From Vibrio kanaloae (lineage in GTDB: Bacteria; Pseudomonadota; Gammaproteobacteria; Enterobacterales; Vibrionaceae): DNA of 64,000 nt. Below the pieces are notes generated by a model. The model was given only the letters and a program-made list of their open reading frames with translations. It was not told the DNA's origin and did no database searches. Made by a program: the position numbers and the translations under genes. The first letter of the stretch is position 1. Each line of letters opens with the position of its first letter. Of this stretch, positions 29,078 through 38,658 are shown one piece after another. The stretch spans positions 2,294,001 to 2,358,000 of the forward strand of contig NZ_AP025497.1 in assembly GCF_024347535.1 (NCBI RefSeq), given 5' to 3'.

Positions 29078-29142
29078 TATTTAGCCCGCAGAAAACCTTA
29101 GTTTATGTAGGTACATTGTAAACAGTTCCGTTAATCAATCGT

Positions 29143-29829
29143 ATGACCCACTCTATGAAAAACAATCACTCAAATAAAACCAGCCACTCTCAGAAAAACA
29201 TCGTTGTGTTAGTTTCAGGAAGCGGAAGTAACTTGCAAGCCATTTTGGATGCCTGTGATAACCATACGATTGACGCCTCCATTAAGGCAGTCTTCTCAAA
29301 CAAAGCAGAGGCTTTTGGTTTAGAGCGAGCGAAAACCGCGGGTGTTGACGCCCATTCAGTGAATCCAAAAGACTTTGGTTCACGTGAAGAGTTTGACCAT
29401 GAATTGATGGTTCAGATCGATGCTTACCAGCCAGATTTAATCGTACTCGCTGGCTACATGCGAATCCTAAGTTCAGAGTTTGTTCGTCACTATGCTGGGA
29501 AGATGGTCAACATCCACCCTTCTCTGTTACCTAAATACCCGGGCTTACACACCCACCAGCGTGCCATTGACGCCCAAGACAAAGAACACGGTACCAGCGT
29601 TCACTTTGTTACTGAGGAACTTGATGGTGGCCCGGTGATCTTACAAGCTAAGGTTCCGGTATTTGAAGATGATGATGCTGACATGTTAGCTAGCCGTGTG
29701 CTTACTCAAGAACACAACATTTACCCTATGGCCTGCAAGTGGTTCATCGAAGATCGTTTATCAATGGTAAACGGACAAGCAGTCTTAGACGGCAAAGTGT
29801 TGGGCAAGCACGGTTACGCAGAAGAGTAA
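29143..29829 (+). CDS. purN: Phosphoribosylglycinamide formyltransferase 1
   Basis: Transfers the formyl group of 10-formyl-THF to GAR in purine synthesis. Core starts at NIVVLVSGSGSNLQAILDACD. Catalytic motifs NIHPSLLPKYPGLHTHQRAID (His and Asn) and the Asp in EELDGGPVI are intact. The annotated frame starts at 29143 and has an extra polar N-terminal segment of about 18 residues compared with E. coli PurN. ATG at 29155 is an alternative; neither has a good Shine-Dalgarno. It follows purM by 120 bases. Confidence 0.94.
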   Translation: MTHSMKNNHSNKTSHSQKNIVVLVSGSGSNLQAILDACDNHTIDASIKAVFSNKAEAFGLERAKTAGVDAHSVNPKDFGSREEFDHELMVQIDAYQPDLIVLAGYMRILSSEFVRHYAGKMVNIHPSLLPKYPGLHTHQRAIDAQDKEHGTSVHFVTEELDGGPVILQAKVPVFEDDDADMLASRVLTQEHNIYPMACKWFIEDRLSMVNGQAVLDGKVLGKHGYAEE

Positions 29830-29867
29830 TTCATCAGACAACTCTCACAAGTCAATGACTTAGAAAC

Positions 29868-29916
29868 AAAAAGGCCGCTTACTGACTTATGAGTACAGTA
29901 AACGGCCTTTCTTTTG
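29868..29916. terminator. Bidirectional terminator between purN and the amidotransferase gene
   Basis: Stem AAAGGCCG/CGGCCTT extended by TTACTG/CAGTAA, with an A-run on the left and T-rich right flank. Confidence 0.85.
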
Positions 29917-29945
29917 TGCGGATCAAATAATGCTATTCGGGACGG

Positions 29946-30791
29946 TTAGCTCAATGGTTCAGTTGGCGCTTGGCTCGCGACCTTTTTCGGTGCATAAGCA
30001 ACATTTTCCAACACGTGATGATTGTTGCCAATCAGCTCACCAAAATGAAACAGTGCGTACTCGCCCGGCTTCATCCTAAACCACTCTTCGTTATCCGTAA
30101 GAGGTTGAGTTGCGACGACAGTCACCACATCATTCGGCGTGGTCTCTTCTTGGAAGTTAATCTCAACGTCTTCATCAATTAAGCTCGCTTTACCAAAAGG
30201 CGCACGTCTTGTTATCCAATACAAATGATTGGTACAGTAAGTCATGACGTACTCGCCATCACTTAACAGCATATTGAAAACGCCTTTCTCGCGTAACTTA
30301 TCACAGCACTCAGCAAAGAAGCGGAACATACCTTCCATGTCTTGAGGCGGCTCAGGGAAACGCTCTTCAAGTTGTTTGAGTAGCCAACAGAAAGAGAGTT
30401 CACTGTCCGTTTCACCGACGGGTCTGAAACGCCCACTCACCAGATCATCGTAGTCCGTTAATTGGCCATTATGAGCAAAGGTCCAGTATCGTCCCCAAAG
30501 CTCACGGGTAAAAGGGTGAGTGTTCTCTAAATTGACACCACCGCGATTGGCTTGACGGATATGACTGACAACAGCTTGGCTTTTAATTGGGTAGTTTTGA
30601 ACCAACTCAGCGATTTTAGATTCACAGCTTGGATTAGGATCTTTAAATGTACGAAAACCCTTTCCTTCATAGAAAGTAATACCCCAGCCATCACGGTGTG
30701 GGCCAGTATTGCCTCCACGTTGCATTAGACCAGTAAAGCTAAAACAAATATCTGTTGGTACATTCGCGCTCATGCCGAGCAATTCACACAT
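29946..30791 (-). CDS. yafJ: Class II glutamine amidotransferase (YafJ-like)
   Basis: 281 aa protein with an N-terminal nucleophile glutaminase fold. Cys2 follows the initiator Met (MCELLGMSANVP), and RGGNTGPHRDGWGI, the HIRQANRG motif and the TFAHNGQL segment are typical. No synthase domain is attached, so the ammonia acceptor is unknown. GGGAG precedes the start. It lies 63 bases downstream of gmhA, the same neighbour as in enterics. Confidence 0.92.
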   Translation of the reverse strand: MCELLGMSANVPTDICFSFTGLMQRGGNTGPHRDGWGITFYEGKGFRTFKDPNPSCESKIAELVQNYPIKSQAVVSHIRQANRGGVNLENTHPFTRELWGRYWTFAHNGQLTDYDDLVSGRFRPVGETDSELSFCWLLKQLEERFPEPPQDMEGMFRFFAECCDKLREKGVFNMLLSDGEYVMTYCTNHLYWITRRAPFGKASLIDEDVEINFQEETTPNDVVTVVATQPLTDNEEWFRMKPGEYALFHFGELIGNNHHVLENVAYAPKKVASQAPTEPLS

Positions 30792-30854
30792 GGTCTAATC
30801 TACTCCCTATTAAAACCAGCGAAGCCTATGCTAGGCTCCAATGTCTGTAAACTG

Positions 30855-31430
30855 TTATTCCATTTCTTTTTCAACAAGTTGAATCACAATGTGGATGATC
30901 TTAATGTGAACCTCTTGAATTCGGTCAGCATAACCAAAATGTGGCACTCGGATTTCGATATCGGCACAACCAGCCATTTTTCCGCCATCTTTACCGGTTA
31001 GCGCGATGGTTTTCATACCTTTCGCTTGAGCAGCTTCAATCGCTTTTAAAATATTGCTGGAATTACCCGAAGTCGACAAACCAAACAACACATCGCCTTT
31101 ACGACCTACCGCCTCTACGTAACGAGAAAACACGTGATCGTAGCCAAAATCGTTACTCACACAAGATAAATGGCTAGGATCTGAAATCGCAATACCAGCG
31201 AAACCTGGGCGATTTTCACGGTATCTACCAGTAAGCTCTTCCGCAAAGTGCATCGCATCACAGTGTGAACCACCGTTCCCACAGGAAAGCACTTTCCCTT
31301 CTTGCTTGAATGAGTCAGCAATCATTTTTGCCGCAGCTTCAATTTGAGCGATGTTATGGTCATCACTCAAGAACTTGTTCAGAACGTCTGCCGCTTCGTT
31401 CAATTCACTTTTGATTAGGTCTTGGTACAT
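30855..31430 (-). CDS. gmhA: D-sedoheptulose-7-phosphate isomerase
   Basis: First enzyme of ADP-heptose synthesis for the LPS inner core. 191 aa SIS-domain protein. The phosphate loop is [18 protein letters not shown], whose Glu is the proposed base, and STSGNSSNI follows. A C-terminal His ([11 protein letters not shown]) completes the site. The divergent neighbour is fadE, the same order as in enterics (lpcA/fadE). First gene before the amidotransferase. Confidence 0.95.
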   Translation of the reverse strand: MYQDLIKSELNEAADVLNKFLSDDHNIAQIEAAAKMIADSFKQEGKVLSCGNGGSHCDAMHFAEELTGRYRENRPGFAGIAISDPSHLSCVSNDFGYDHVFSRYVEAVGRKGDVLFGLSTSGNSSNILKAIEAAQAKGMKTIALTGKDGGKMAGCADIEIRVPHFGYADRIQEVHIKIIHIVIQLVEKEME

Positions 31431-31690
31431 AAGGCTTATCTCTTATATTTATTTACGCAGCTTAAAGTACGTGAAATGAGATCTGAGGGGGGTTTTCCCT
31501 CTTTTACCTGAGTTTACCCACAAACATGAAATTGTGTCGACACTTAAGCCCAAAGATTGCCACCTTTATTAACTTGTCTCTGTCAATTCGTCCAAACATT
31601 CACCACCGACCTCTCACAATTAGAATTTTAGCTCTATTAAGATCACTTTTTATCCACTTTGGAGTTTTACAAATATTTAATATTCTGTTT
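31431..31690. other. Divergent gap between gmhA and fadE
   Basis: The whole gap is 329 bases. Its fadE-proximal end carries the promoter and FadR site described separately. The rest is AT-rich, with only spurious short ORFs. Confidence 0.4.
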
Positions 31691-31696
31691 ACACTT

Positions 31697-31713
31697 GACT
31701 GGTTAGACCTCTT
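31697..31713 (+). promoter_or_regulatory. FadR operator overlapping the fadE promoter
   Basis: GACTGGTTAGACCTCTT closely matches the FadR site AACTGGTCNGACCTGTT pattern (about 13-14 of 17). It overlaps the likely promoter -35 TTGACT (31695-31700), 16-base spacer, -10 TAAACT (31717-31722). FadR bound here would repress fadE until acyl-CoA releases it. Confidence 0.82.
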
Positions 31714-31759
31714 ACCTAAACTTAATAACAATAAGTGATCTCTGAAAAGGAAATCGTTC

Positions 31760-34225
31760 ATGAACATATTGCTCTCCCTACTCGGCTTTACAGCCATCTT
31801 AGGTGTCTGCCTTTACCATAGAGTTAGTCTGGTACGTGCATTAATCGTCTTAACTGGCGCAATGATAGCATTAACATTGCTTGGTGGCGTCGCTGTCACT
31901 GGCTGGCTTTGCTATCTCTTAGCGGTTGCGATTTTTGCTGTCCCAACAATTCGCCAAACTCTAATCAGTCAAAAAGCGCTTTCTCTATTTAAGACCGTTC
32001 TACCAGCGATGTCTCAAACAGAAAAAGAAGCTCTAGAAGCTGGGACGGTATGGTGGGAAGCAGAGCTGTTCAAAGGCAAGCCTGAGTGGAAGAAACTTCA
32101 AAACATCGCCGATCCGAAACTCTCTGAAGCTGAGCAAGCATTTTTAGATGGCCCAGTAAATACCGTGTGTGAAATGGTCAACGATTACCAAGTGACACAT
32201 GAACTCGCAGATTTGCCACCAGAAGTTTGGCAGTATCTGAAAGATCACAAATTCTTCGCCATGATCATTAAGAAAAAATACGGCGGCTTAGAGTTTTCAG
32301 CTTACGCTCAATCTCTGGTTCTACAAAAGCTCACGGGCGTTTCTAGTGTATTGTCATCAACCGTTGGCGTACCTAACTCATTAGGCCCTGGTGAACTATT
32401 GCAACACTATGGTACAGAAGAACAAAGAAACCACTACCTGCCGCGCCTAGCGGAAGGTAAAGAGATCCCTTGTTTTGCCCTAACTAGTCCAGAAGCCGGC
32501 TCAGATGCAGGTTCAATCCCTGATTACGGCGTGGTATGTAAAGGTGAATGGCAAGGCGAAGAAGTATTGGGCATGCGCCTAACTTGGAACAAGCGTTATA
32601 TCACTCTCGCACCGGTTGCGACTGTGTTAGGTTTAGCTTTTAAATTGCGTGACCCGGATGGCCTGCTGGGTGACCAAAAAGATCTTGGTATCACGTGTGC
32701 ACTTATCCCAACCGATTTAAAGGGTGTTGAGATTGGCAACCGCCACTTCCCACTAAACGTGCCTTTCCAAAATGGCCCTACTCAAGGCGACGATCTCTTC
32801 GTCCCTATCGATTTCATCATCGGTGGCCAGAAAATGGCAGGCCAAGGTTGGCGTATGCTGGTTGAATGCCTGTCGGTGGGTCGTGGAATCACACTGCCTT
32901 CAAACTCAACAGGTGGCATCAAGTCTGCAGCACTAGCAACCGGCGCTTACGCTCGTATTCGTCGTCAATTCAAACAGCCTATAGGTCGTATGGAAGGGGT
33001 TGAAGAGCCACTTGCACGCCTAGCGGGTAATGCTTACGTAATGGATGCAGCGAGTAACCTAACCGTTGCGGGTATCGACCTTGGCGAAAAGCCTTCTGTT
33101 GTATCAGCCATCGTGAAGTACCACTGTACGCACCGTGGCCAACGCAGCATCATCGACGCGATGGATATCGTCGGTGGTAAAGGTATTTGCTTAGGTCCGT
33201 CGAACTTCTTAGCTCGTGGTTACCAAGGTTCACCCATCGCAATAACGGTTGAAGGCGCAAACATCCTGACTCGTTCAATGATCATCTACGGTCAGGGCGC
33301 GATTCGTTGTCACCCTTATGTTCTAAGCGAAATGGAAGCGGCTTATTCTGAAAGCAGCGATGCACTGGATAAGTTTGATTCTGCGTTAGCTGGACACGTT
33401 AGCTTTACGCTCAGTAACCTCGTTCGCAGTTTGTGGTTTGGTTTAACCGATGGTCGTGGTTCTGATACGCCAACACCAGCGAATAAAACCGACAAACAAA
33501 CACAACGCTATTACCAAAAATTAAACCGCTACAGCGCTAACCTAGCACTACTGTCTGATATTTCAATGGCAGTACTAGGGGGCTCTTTGAAACGCAGAGA
33601 GCGTCTATCTGCAAGACTGGGCGACATCCTGAGTCAACTGTACTTAGGGTCTGCAACACTTAAGCGTTTTGAAAGTGAAGGCAGTCACGCCGAAGATCTA
33701 CCGTTAGTACATTGGGGAATGCAAGATAGCTTACGTCAGACTGAAGTGGCGATTGATGAGTTCTTGGCGAACTTCCCTAACCCTGTGATTGGTCGTCTAC
33801 TTCGTGTTGTGTTAATGCCATTTGGCCGTATCCGTCGCGCACCAAACGACAAACTGGATAGCCAAGTCGCGCACATCCTACAAACACCAAGCGAAACACG
33901 TTCACGCATCGGTCGTGGTCAATACTTGGCGGACACTCAATACAACCCTGTTGGTAAAATAGAGAAAGCACTAGAAGTGATTCTTCAAGCTGAGCCTCTG
34001 TTTGACAAAGTTTGTAAAGAGACGCATCAAAAACGTGCTTTCTTAAAACTCGACCTTGTCGCTCAACTAGGGCTTGAGAAAGGCATCTTAACGGAGAAAG
34101 AAGCTGCATTACTTGTCAGTGCGGAGGAACACAGACTGTACACGATTAATGTTGATGACTTCTCTCCAGAGGACCTTGCAGCAAAGCCACAATATCCAGG
34201 CCAATCGATTGATAACGTAGCCTAG
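31760..34225 (+). CDS. fadE: Acyl-CoA dehydrogenase FadE
   Basis: FAD enzyme for the first dehydrogenation of beta-oxidation. 821 aa, the long FadE type. The N-terminal about 75 residues are hydrophobic (two or three membrane helices). The dehydrogenase core follows, with [19 protein letters not shown] and a substrate/FAD region containing [15 protein letters not shown]-terminal DUF1974 region is present (from about residue 515). AAGGA precedes the start. It carries a FadR site and its own terminator, so it is monocistronic. Intact. Confidence 0.96.
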   Translation: MNILLSLLGFTAILGVCLYHRVSLVRALIVLTGAMIALTLLGGVAVTGWLCYLLAVAIFAVPTIRQTLISQKALSLFKTVLPAMSQTEKEALEAGTVWWEAELFKGKPEWKKLQNIADPKLSEAEQAFLDGPVNTVCEMVNDYQVTHELADLPPEVWQYLKDHKFFAMIIKKKYGGLEFSAYAQSLVLQKLTGVSSVLSSTVGVPNSLGPGELLQHYGTEEQRNHYLPRLAEGKEIPCFALTSPEAGSDAGSIPDYGVVCKGEWQGEEVLGMRLTWNKRYITLAPVATVLGLAFKLRDPDGLLGDQKDLGITCALIPTDLKGVEIGNRHFPLNVPFQNGPTQGDDLFVPIDFIIGGQKMAGQGWRMLVECLSVGRGITLPSNSTGGIKSAALATGAYARIRRQFKQPIGRMEGVEEPLARLAGNAYVMDAASNLTVAGIDLGEKPSVVSAIVKYHCTHRGQRSIIDAMDIVGGKGICLGPSNFLARGYQGSPIAITVEGANILTRSMIIYGQGAIRCHPYVLSEMEAAYSESSDALDKFDSALAGHVSFTLSNLVRSLWFGLTDGRGSDTPTPANKTDKQTQRYYQKLNRYSANLALLSDISMAVLGGSLKRRERLSARLGDILSQLYLGSATLKRFESEGSHAEDLPLVHWGMQDSLRQTEVAIDEFLANFPNPVIGRLLRVVLMPFGRIRRAPNDKLDSQVAHILQTPSETRSRIGRGQYLADTQYNPVGKIEKALEVILQAEPLFDKVCKETHQKRAFLKLDLVAQLGLEKGILTEKEAALLVSAEEHRLYTINVDDFSPEDLAAKPQYPGQSIDNVA

Positions 34226-34240
34226 GTTCTGCAATAGAAA

Positions 34241-34275
34241 CGAAAACGGGACTCCTAGGAGTCCCGTTTTTTTGT
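34241..34275 (+). terminator. Intrinsic terminator of fadE
   Basis: Long perfect stem AAAACGGGACTCC/GGAGTCCCGTTTT followed by TTTTTT. Confidence 0.93.
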
Positions 34276-34355
34276 TCATGACATCGTTGTCACAAGTTCT
34301 AATGATTTATCTCTAGAGGCTTCTTCTCTCCAGACAACCTAATCATCTAAGCGAG

Positions 34356-35603
34356 TTACTTTGGCGCTTTAAGCTGCATCTCTGGTAACGCTTTTTTCTT
34401 CGCTTTGACCTTACGAACCACAAACCAAATCAATAAACCCAATAAAATTACGACCACATTACCCACCGCGATAATGATCATACTACGCTGCTTATCAGCT
34501 TCGCGCTTCTTCAGTATCATTAATTCATTGGCGATACGCTTCTGTTCAGCGAGAGCTTCTTCTTGAAGGCGCCGAGACTCCGCTAAATCAATATCTTCGA
34601 CAACACTATAAGACTGCTCAGAGATTGGAAAGACGAGTGGACGTTGACTGGATGCGTCGGTGGCATAAACCATTCCCGACCACTTATAAATCCCCAAGTC
34701 ACTGTGGTATGGCATCTCTAAAGACACTTTCATCGCATCGATTTCAGATCGGCCTTGTCGGTAGATCACGTACTCATCAGGAGCCTTGTGCTCAACATGA
34801 GCCGCTAATGAACTCGGCGCAATCATGCCCTGTTCGCCAGACACCACGACAGTGTGAGGTAAACCCTCTTTACGGGACTGTATAAAGGTTGTGATGATTG
34901 GCGTTGGGTACACTAATACCTCTTGTTCTTGCGCTCTCAAAAACACACCATTGCCCGAGGTAATGCGAGCTCGATATTTACCAGGCTCAATATCAATCGG
35001 TAACGACACAGTGAACACGCCATCTCCGGATTTTTCGTCAAATTCAGCCCCATCGTCAGAAAACTCGCCCATCACAACAGGCACAGGGCGTGCTTCTCTG
35101 ACTAACGATTCTTCATTTTCGACAAACTTGGTAAAGGTGACCTTGAGTTTGACGCGATCGAGAAAATCACGCAGCACAAGAGGCTTGCCGTCTGAAGTCA
35201 AACGAGCAGTAAATTTGATGTGTTCGGTTTGATACAACTTGTCTGGAAACTCGTTAGCATCCAAAACAAGATGAGATAGGAGCTTGATGTTATTCTTCGG
35301 TGATACTTTCCCTATCGCTTGCCAAGGGCCCGGCATCGGCTTGTCGATAGAGATAATGTCCATGGACGACTCTTCGTACCAACGGACATTATCAGCATTG
35401 CGCCACGAGTAGTATTTCTTGCCGTCAGGGCGAACCAACACGACAGGTTTAGAGTTATCGGCTCGATAAATCACAAAAGTGACTTGTTCAATACTGGGAT
35501 CAACGCGAAAACGGTTGTCCAATAAACTCATTACGGATTCCGTTGCTGCATGCAAGCTAAAGCTTAACAGCAATAAGTAACCGATAGCCAATACCCTTAA
35601 CAT
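34356..35603 (-). CDS. TIGR03503-like membrane-anchored exported protein
   Basis: 415 aa, function unknown. N-terminal signal sequence (MLRVLAIGYLLLLSFSLHAA). The exported region contains two likely Ig-like beta domains (about residues 95-230 and 230-330), with an FSDDGAEFDEKSGDGVF calcium-loop-like segment. A coiled coil (about 340-372, SRRLQEEALAEQKRIANEL) leads into one C-terminal membrane helix and a basic cytoplasmic tail. This layout matches TIGR03503 proteins of Vibrio and Shewanella. GGGAG precedes the start, 9 bases from the end of dnaQ, so it is probably co-transcribed with dnaQ. Confidence 0.82.
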   Translation of the reverse strand: MLRVLAIGYLLLLSFSLHAATESVMSLLDNRFRVDPSIEQVTFVIYRADNSKPVVLVRPDGKKYYSWRNADNVRWYEESSMDIISIDKPMPGPWQAIGKVSPKNNIKLLSHLVLDANEFPDKLYQTEHIKFTARLTSDGKPLVLRDFLDRVKLKVTFTKFVENEESLVREARPVPVVMGEFSDDGAEFDEKSGDGVFTVSLPIDIEPGKYRARITSGNGVFLRAQEQEVLVYPTPIITTFIQSRKEGLPHTVVVSGEQGMIAPSSLAAHVEHKAPDEYVIYRQGRSEIDAMKVSLEMPYHSDLGIYKWSGMVYATDASSQRPLVFPISEQSYSVVEDIDLAESRRLQEEALAEQKRIANELMILKKREADKQRSMIIIAVGNVVVILLGLLIWFVVRKVKAKKKALPEMQLKAPK

Positions 35604-35612
35604 ACTTTCTCC

Positions 35613-36401
35613 CTACTGACGCCAAAGGCAGCTTCCGCTTTTCTCGACGAGGTCTAAACGATTTTGATGCGCTTCTATTTCATCGGCCGTAGCTCGTAAA
35701 ACCTTTAGGGATTTTCGACCACTTTCTACTCTTCGTATACTTTCCGCTTCGCCTTCTTGTTGACCAGCGTTAAATTGCAGCGACGTTTGGCCACCCGTCA
35801 TCAATAAGTAGACGTCGGCTAGGATCTCCGCATCGAGTAATGCGCCATGGAGGGTACGGTGCGAGTTATCAATACCGTAACGGTCACATAAGATATCTAG
35901 GTTGTTTCTTTTACCCGGAAATATCTTTTTCGCCATCGCCAAGGTATCGATAACTTTACAGTAATCAGCCGTTTTACCTATCGCAGGGTTGAGCTTCTCA
36001 AACTCATAATCCATAAAGCCTGTATCGAAGGGCGCGTTATGAGCCACCAGCTCAGCACCTTTGATAAAGTCGAGAAATTCTTTATGTATGTCTTGGTATT
36101 CTGGCTTATCAACCAAGAATTCATCGGTAATGCCGTGAACGCCAATCGCTTCTTCTTGAATCGCACGATCTGGCTTGATATAGACATGGAAGTGACGTCC
36201 TGTCGGCTTACGGTTGATGATTTCTACCGCACCGATTTCGACAATACGATGCCCTAAGTAGTGAGGGCCGCCTTCTGTATTCATACCGGTTGTTTCGGTA
36301 TCGAGTACAATAATTCGCTTATTTTGTGCGTTCACGTCATTTTCTGTCATGGCGTTCGCTTCTGCGTCAACGCTTTGTTCTGGGGTGCTACTGGTATTCA
36401 T
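35613..36401 (-). CDS. dnaQ: DNA polymerase III epsilon subunit (proofreading exonuclease)
   Basis: 3'-5' exonuclease of the replicase. The DEDDh motifs are present: IVLDTETTG (Exo I), HNAPFDTGFMD (Exo II) and HRTLHGALLDAEILADVY (Exo III). The C-terminal tail that binds alpha is present. 262 aa from the ATG at 36401, about 20 residues longer at the N-terminus than E. coli DnaQ. ATG at 36350 is an alternative start; neither has a strong Shine-Dalgarno. Divergent from rnhA with 56 bases between, the conserved dnaQ-rnhA arrangement. Confidence 0.95.
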   Translation of the reverse strand: MNTSSTPEQSVDAEANAMTENDVNAQNKRIIVLDTETTGMNTEGGPHYLGHRIVEIGAVEIINRKPTGRHFHVYIKPDRAIQEEAIGVHGITDEFLVDKPEYQDIHKEFLDFIKGAELVAHNAPFDTGFMDYEFEKLNPAIGKTADYCKVIDTLAMAKKIFPGKRNNLDILCDRYGIDNSHRTLHGALLDAEILADVYLLMTGGQTSLQFNAGQQEGEAESIRRVESGRKSLKVLRATADEIEAHQNRLDLVEKSGSCLWRQ

Positions 36402-36457
36402 AAGGATAACTGTGTCAGACTATGCCGATAATGTGCTTGAGGTAATAGTATCAAATC

Positions 36458-36922
36458 ATGACGAAACAAGTTGAAATTTTCACTGATGGTTCTTGTTTAG
36501 GCAACCCCGGCCCTGGCGGCTACGGCATCGTACTTCGTTACAAAAAAGTCGAAAAGACACTAGCGGAAGGTTTTACCCTAACAACCAATAACCGGATGGA
36601 AATGCTCGCCGCTGTCGTAGCTCTACAAACCCTCAAGGAGCCTTGCTCTGTGATTTTAACGACAGACAGCCAGTACGTGCGTCAAGGCATTACACAGTGG
36701 ATTCATAACTGGAAAAAACGAGATTGGAAAACTGCCGATAAGAAACCAGTTAAAAACGCCGATCTTTGGCAAAGGCTTGATAAAGAAACAGCTCGTCACA
36801 CCGTGGATTGGCGCTGGGTAAAAGGACACGCTGGACACAGAGAAAACGAAATGTGTGATGATTTAGCACGGACCGCAGCTGAAAGTCCAACTCAAGAAGA
36901 TACGGGGTATCAGCCAAGCTAA
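36458..36922 (+). CDS. rnhA: Ribonuclease HI
   Basis: Degrades RNA in RNA:DNA hybrids. 154 aa. Catalytic acids are D10 in [15 protein letters not shown], the Glu in NNRMEMLAA, the Asp in LTTDSQYV and the last Asp in [10 protein letters not shown]. The basic handle region ([16 protein letters not shown]) is present. A GAGGT lies about 12 bases before the start. Followed by a terminator inside the end of the converging yafS-like gene. Confidence 0.97.
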   Translation: MTKQVEIFTDGSCLGNPGPGGYGIVLRYKKVEKTLAEGFTLTTNNRMEMLAAVVALQTLKEPCSVILTTDSQYVRQGITQWIHNWKKRDWKTADKKPVKNADLWQRLDKETARHTVDWRWVKGHAGHRENEMCDDLARTAAESPTQEDTGYQPS

Positions 36923-36983
36923 CGACCTGCTTTAGTTAGTACACTGAGTTAGACACTCGCTTCAGAGCCATATTTAAAATGAG

Positions 36984-37016
36984 AAGCCGACTGCTAATCG
37001 GCTTTTTCTGTTTTTA
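36984..37016 (+). terminator. Intrinsic terminator of rnhA
   Basis: Stem AAGCCGA/TCGGCTT followed by TTTTCTGTTTTT. It overlaps the last codons of the converging methyltransferase gene. Confidence 0.8.
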
Positions 37017-37776
37017 TCGGGTATGAAGTCTTAGCTGAACTCAACGTACGGCGACTGTGTGTTCTGAAGCTTGCTCCAACCGGAGAGAAACGTCGCTTGA
37101 GGTGCCAATGTGGCTTAATCGGTTTGAGTGGATAAGTACGCTTACGAGCGACAATAAAATATTGGCTTCCCGCAAATGATGCACAACCACCCAAACCGTT
37201 CTCCAGCCACGTCCATATTGCTCGATATTTACTCATAGGAAACAGTGCGTAAGTATCACAATGAATCACTTCATAATTAAGTACACCTAGCCAGTCTTTT
37301 ACTCGACTTGGAGTGTACATACGGCCACTCCAAGGCAAGCTTTTCTTACGCCAAGGCATCAAACTAGCAAGGCCTATTAGGCTGAACGGGTTAAAACCTG
37401 TGATGATGATATAGCCATCATCCATCATCACTCGGTCAACTTCTCTCAATAATCTATGTGGGTCATTGCTATAATCTAATTGATGACTAAACACCACAAC
37501 GTCGAAGCTTTTCTCTAAAAAGGGCAAATTATAGCCATCCGCTATCACATTATGTAATGGGTTCTGGATATCTAGGTTTACTTGATGTTGAATGTTGCAT
37601 GTGCAGCTAGAAATCTCACTGCTGAGGCCTCCAAGTTTGAGCATATGGTAACCAAATAACTTAGGGCACCACTCATCCAGTCGAGTTTGAATTGATTCTC
37701 TCGACCAGTCTCCATTGTGCAACTGTGCCCAAGTGTAGGGACGCTCAAACTTCTTTCTGCTACGCGCTGGCTTCAT
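36994..37776 (-). CDS. yafS: SAM-dependent methyltransferase (YafS-like)
   Basis: 260 aa class I methyltransferase-like protein. The SAM motif region is degenerate: a glycine-poor [12 protein letters not shown] takes the place of the usual GXGXG. The motif II/III area is [31 protein letters not shown], followed by [22 protein letters not shown]. This matches the YafS/UbiE-like group. It lies between rnhA and gloB as in E. coli. The start at 37776 has GAGAC upstream. The methyl acceptor is unknown. Confidence 0.87.
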   Translation of the reverse strand: MKPARSRKKFERPYTWAQLHNGDWSRESIQTRLDEWCPKLFGYHMLKLGGLSSEISSCTCNIQHQVNLDIQNPLHNVIADGYNLPFLEKSFDVVVFSHQLDYSNDPHRLLREVDRVMMDDGYIIITGFNPFSLIGLASLMPWRKKSLPWSGRMYTPSRVKDWLGVLNYEVIHCDTYALFPMSKYRAIWTWLENGLGGCASFAGSQYFIVARKRTYPLKPIKPHWHLKRRFSPVGASFRTHSRRTLSSAKTSYPIKTEKAD

Positions 37777-37829
37777 CAATAATCTGTCTCACTTATTCTG
37801 TCTCACTAAAAGTGACTGGAGAACCAATA

Positions 37830-38588
37830 ATGTTATATATCAAAAGCATACCTGCATTTAATGACAATTACATCTGGCTGATTGAAAATAGCGATCGCCG
37901 TTGTGCTGTCGTCGACCCTGGTGATGCATCTCCAGTATTAGAGTATTTAGCACACCATGAGCTAACTTTAGATGCAATCTTGATTACACACCACCACCAC
38001 GATCACATTGGTGGCGTTCCAGAACTGGTAAGACAATTTCCAGATGTGGATGTCGTTGGCCCAAGAAATGAACCGATTCCGACATTGACCCACCCTGTTG
38101 ATGACGGCGACCAGTTAGAGCTGTTTGATGAAATTTTCCTTGTGCTTGGACTGAGTGGGCATACTGCTGGCCACATAGGGTACGTAGGTGACGCCAAGTT
38201 ATTTTGTGGCGATGTGTTGTTTTCAGCAGGCTGTGGCCGAATCATGGAAGGCACACCACAGCAAATGTTTGATGCACTCAATAAGGTAACCGCTCTTCCT
38301 CAAGAAACAGAGGTTTACTGTGCACATGAGTACACAGCGGCCAATATCGCATTCGCGCTTGCGGTTGAGCCTGATAACCAACACCTTCAGCAATATCGAG
38401 ATCAAGTTAACCGACTGCGAGCACAAAATAAACCGACCATCCCCACAAATTTACGCCAAGAGAAATTAGTTAACCCTTTCTTGCGCTATACCGAGCCAAG
38501 TGTCGTGAAATCAGTGTCTAATCGCACCGAACAGACTGATGCTTTATCAGTTTTTACCGCTTTACGTACATGGAAGAACGAATTTTAA
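37830..38588 (+). CDS. gloB: Hydroxyacylglutathione hydrolase (glyoxalase II)
   Basis: Hydrolyses S-lactoylglutathione in methylglyoxal detoxification. 252 aa metallo-beta-lactamase fold. The metal site is [10 protein letters not shown], and further ligands lie in [14 protein letters not shown] and CAHEYT. The frame is open back to 37692, but the conserved start [18 protein letters not shown] is at 37830 with GGAG upstream. Divergent from yafS. Confidence 0.96.
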   Translation: MLYIKSIPAFNDNYIWLIENSDRRCAVVDPGDASPVLEYLAHHELTLDAILITHHHHDHIGGVPELVRQFPDVDVVGPRNEPIPTLTHPVDDGDQLELFDEIFLVLGLSGHTAGHIGYVGDAKLFCGDVLFSAGCGRIMEGTPQQMFDALNKVTALPQETEVYCAHEYTAANIAFALAVEPDNQHLQQYRDQVNRLRAQNKPTIPTNLRQEKLVNPFLRYTEPSVVKSVSNRTEQTDALSVFTALRTWKNEF

Positions 38589-38597
38589 CAAATACAG

Positions 38598-38624
38598 ACT
38601 TGTCACTTATAGGGAGTGACAAGT
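38598..38624 (+). terminator. Hairpin after gloB
   Basis: 10-bp stem ACTTGTCACT/AGTGACAAGT with a 7-base loop and a weak T-flank. Probably partial termination between gloB and mltD. Confidence 0.55.
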
Positions 38625-38658
38625 ATTATCAGCAGCCGTTTATTAAAAAGGCTGTAAC

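Noticed and set aside
36994..37776. YafS as a non-functional relic because of its weak SAM loop
   Set aside because: The frame is intact, later motifs are well kept and synteny is conserved, so a diverged but working protein is more likely.
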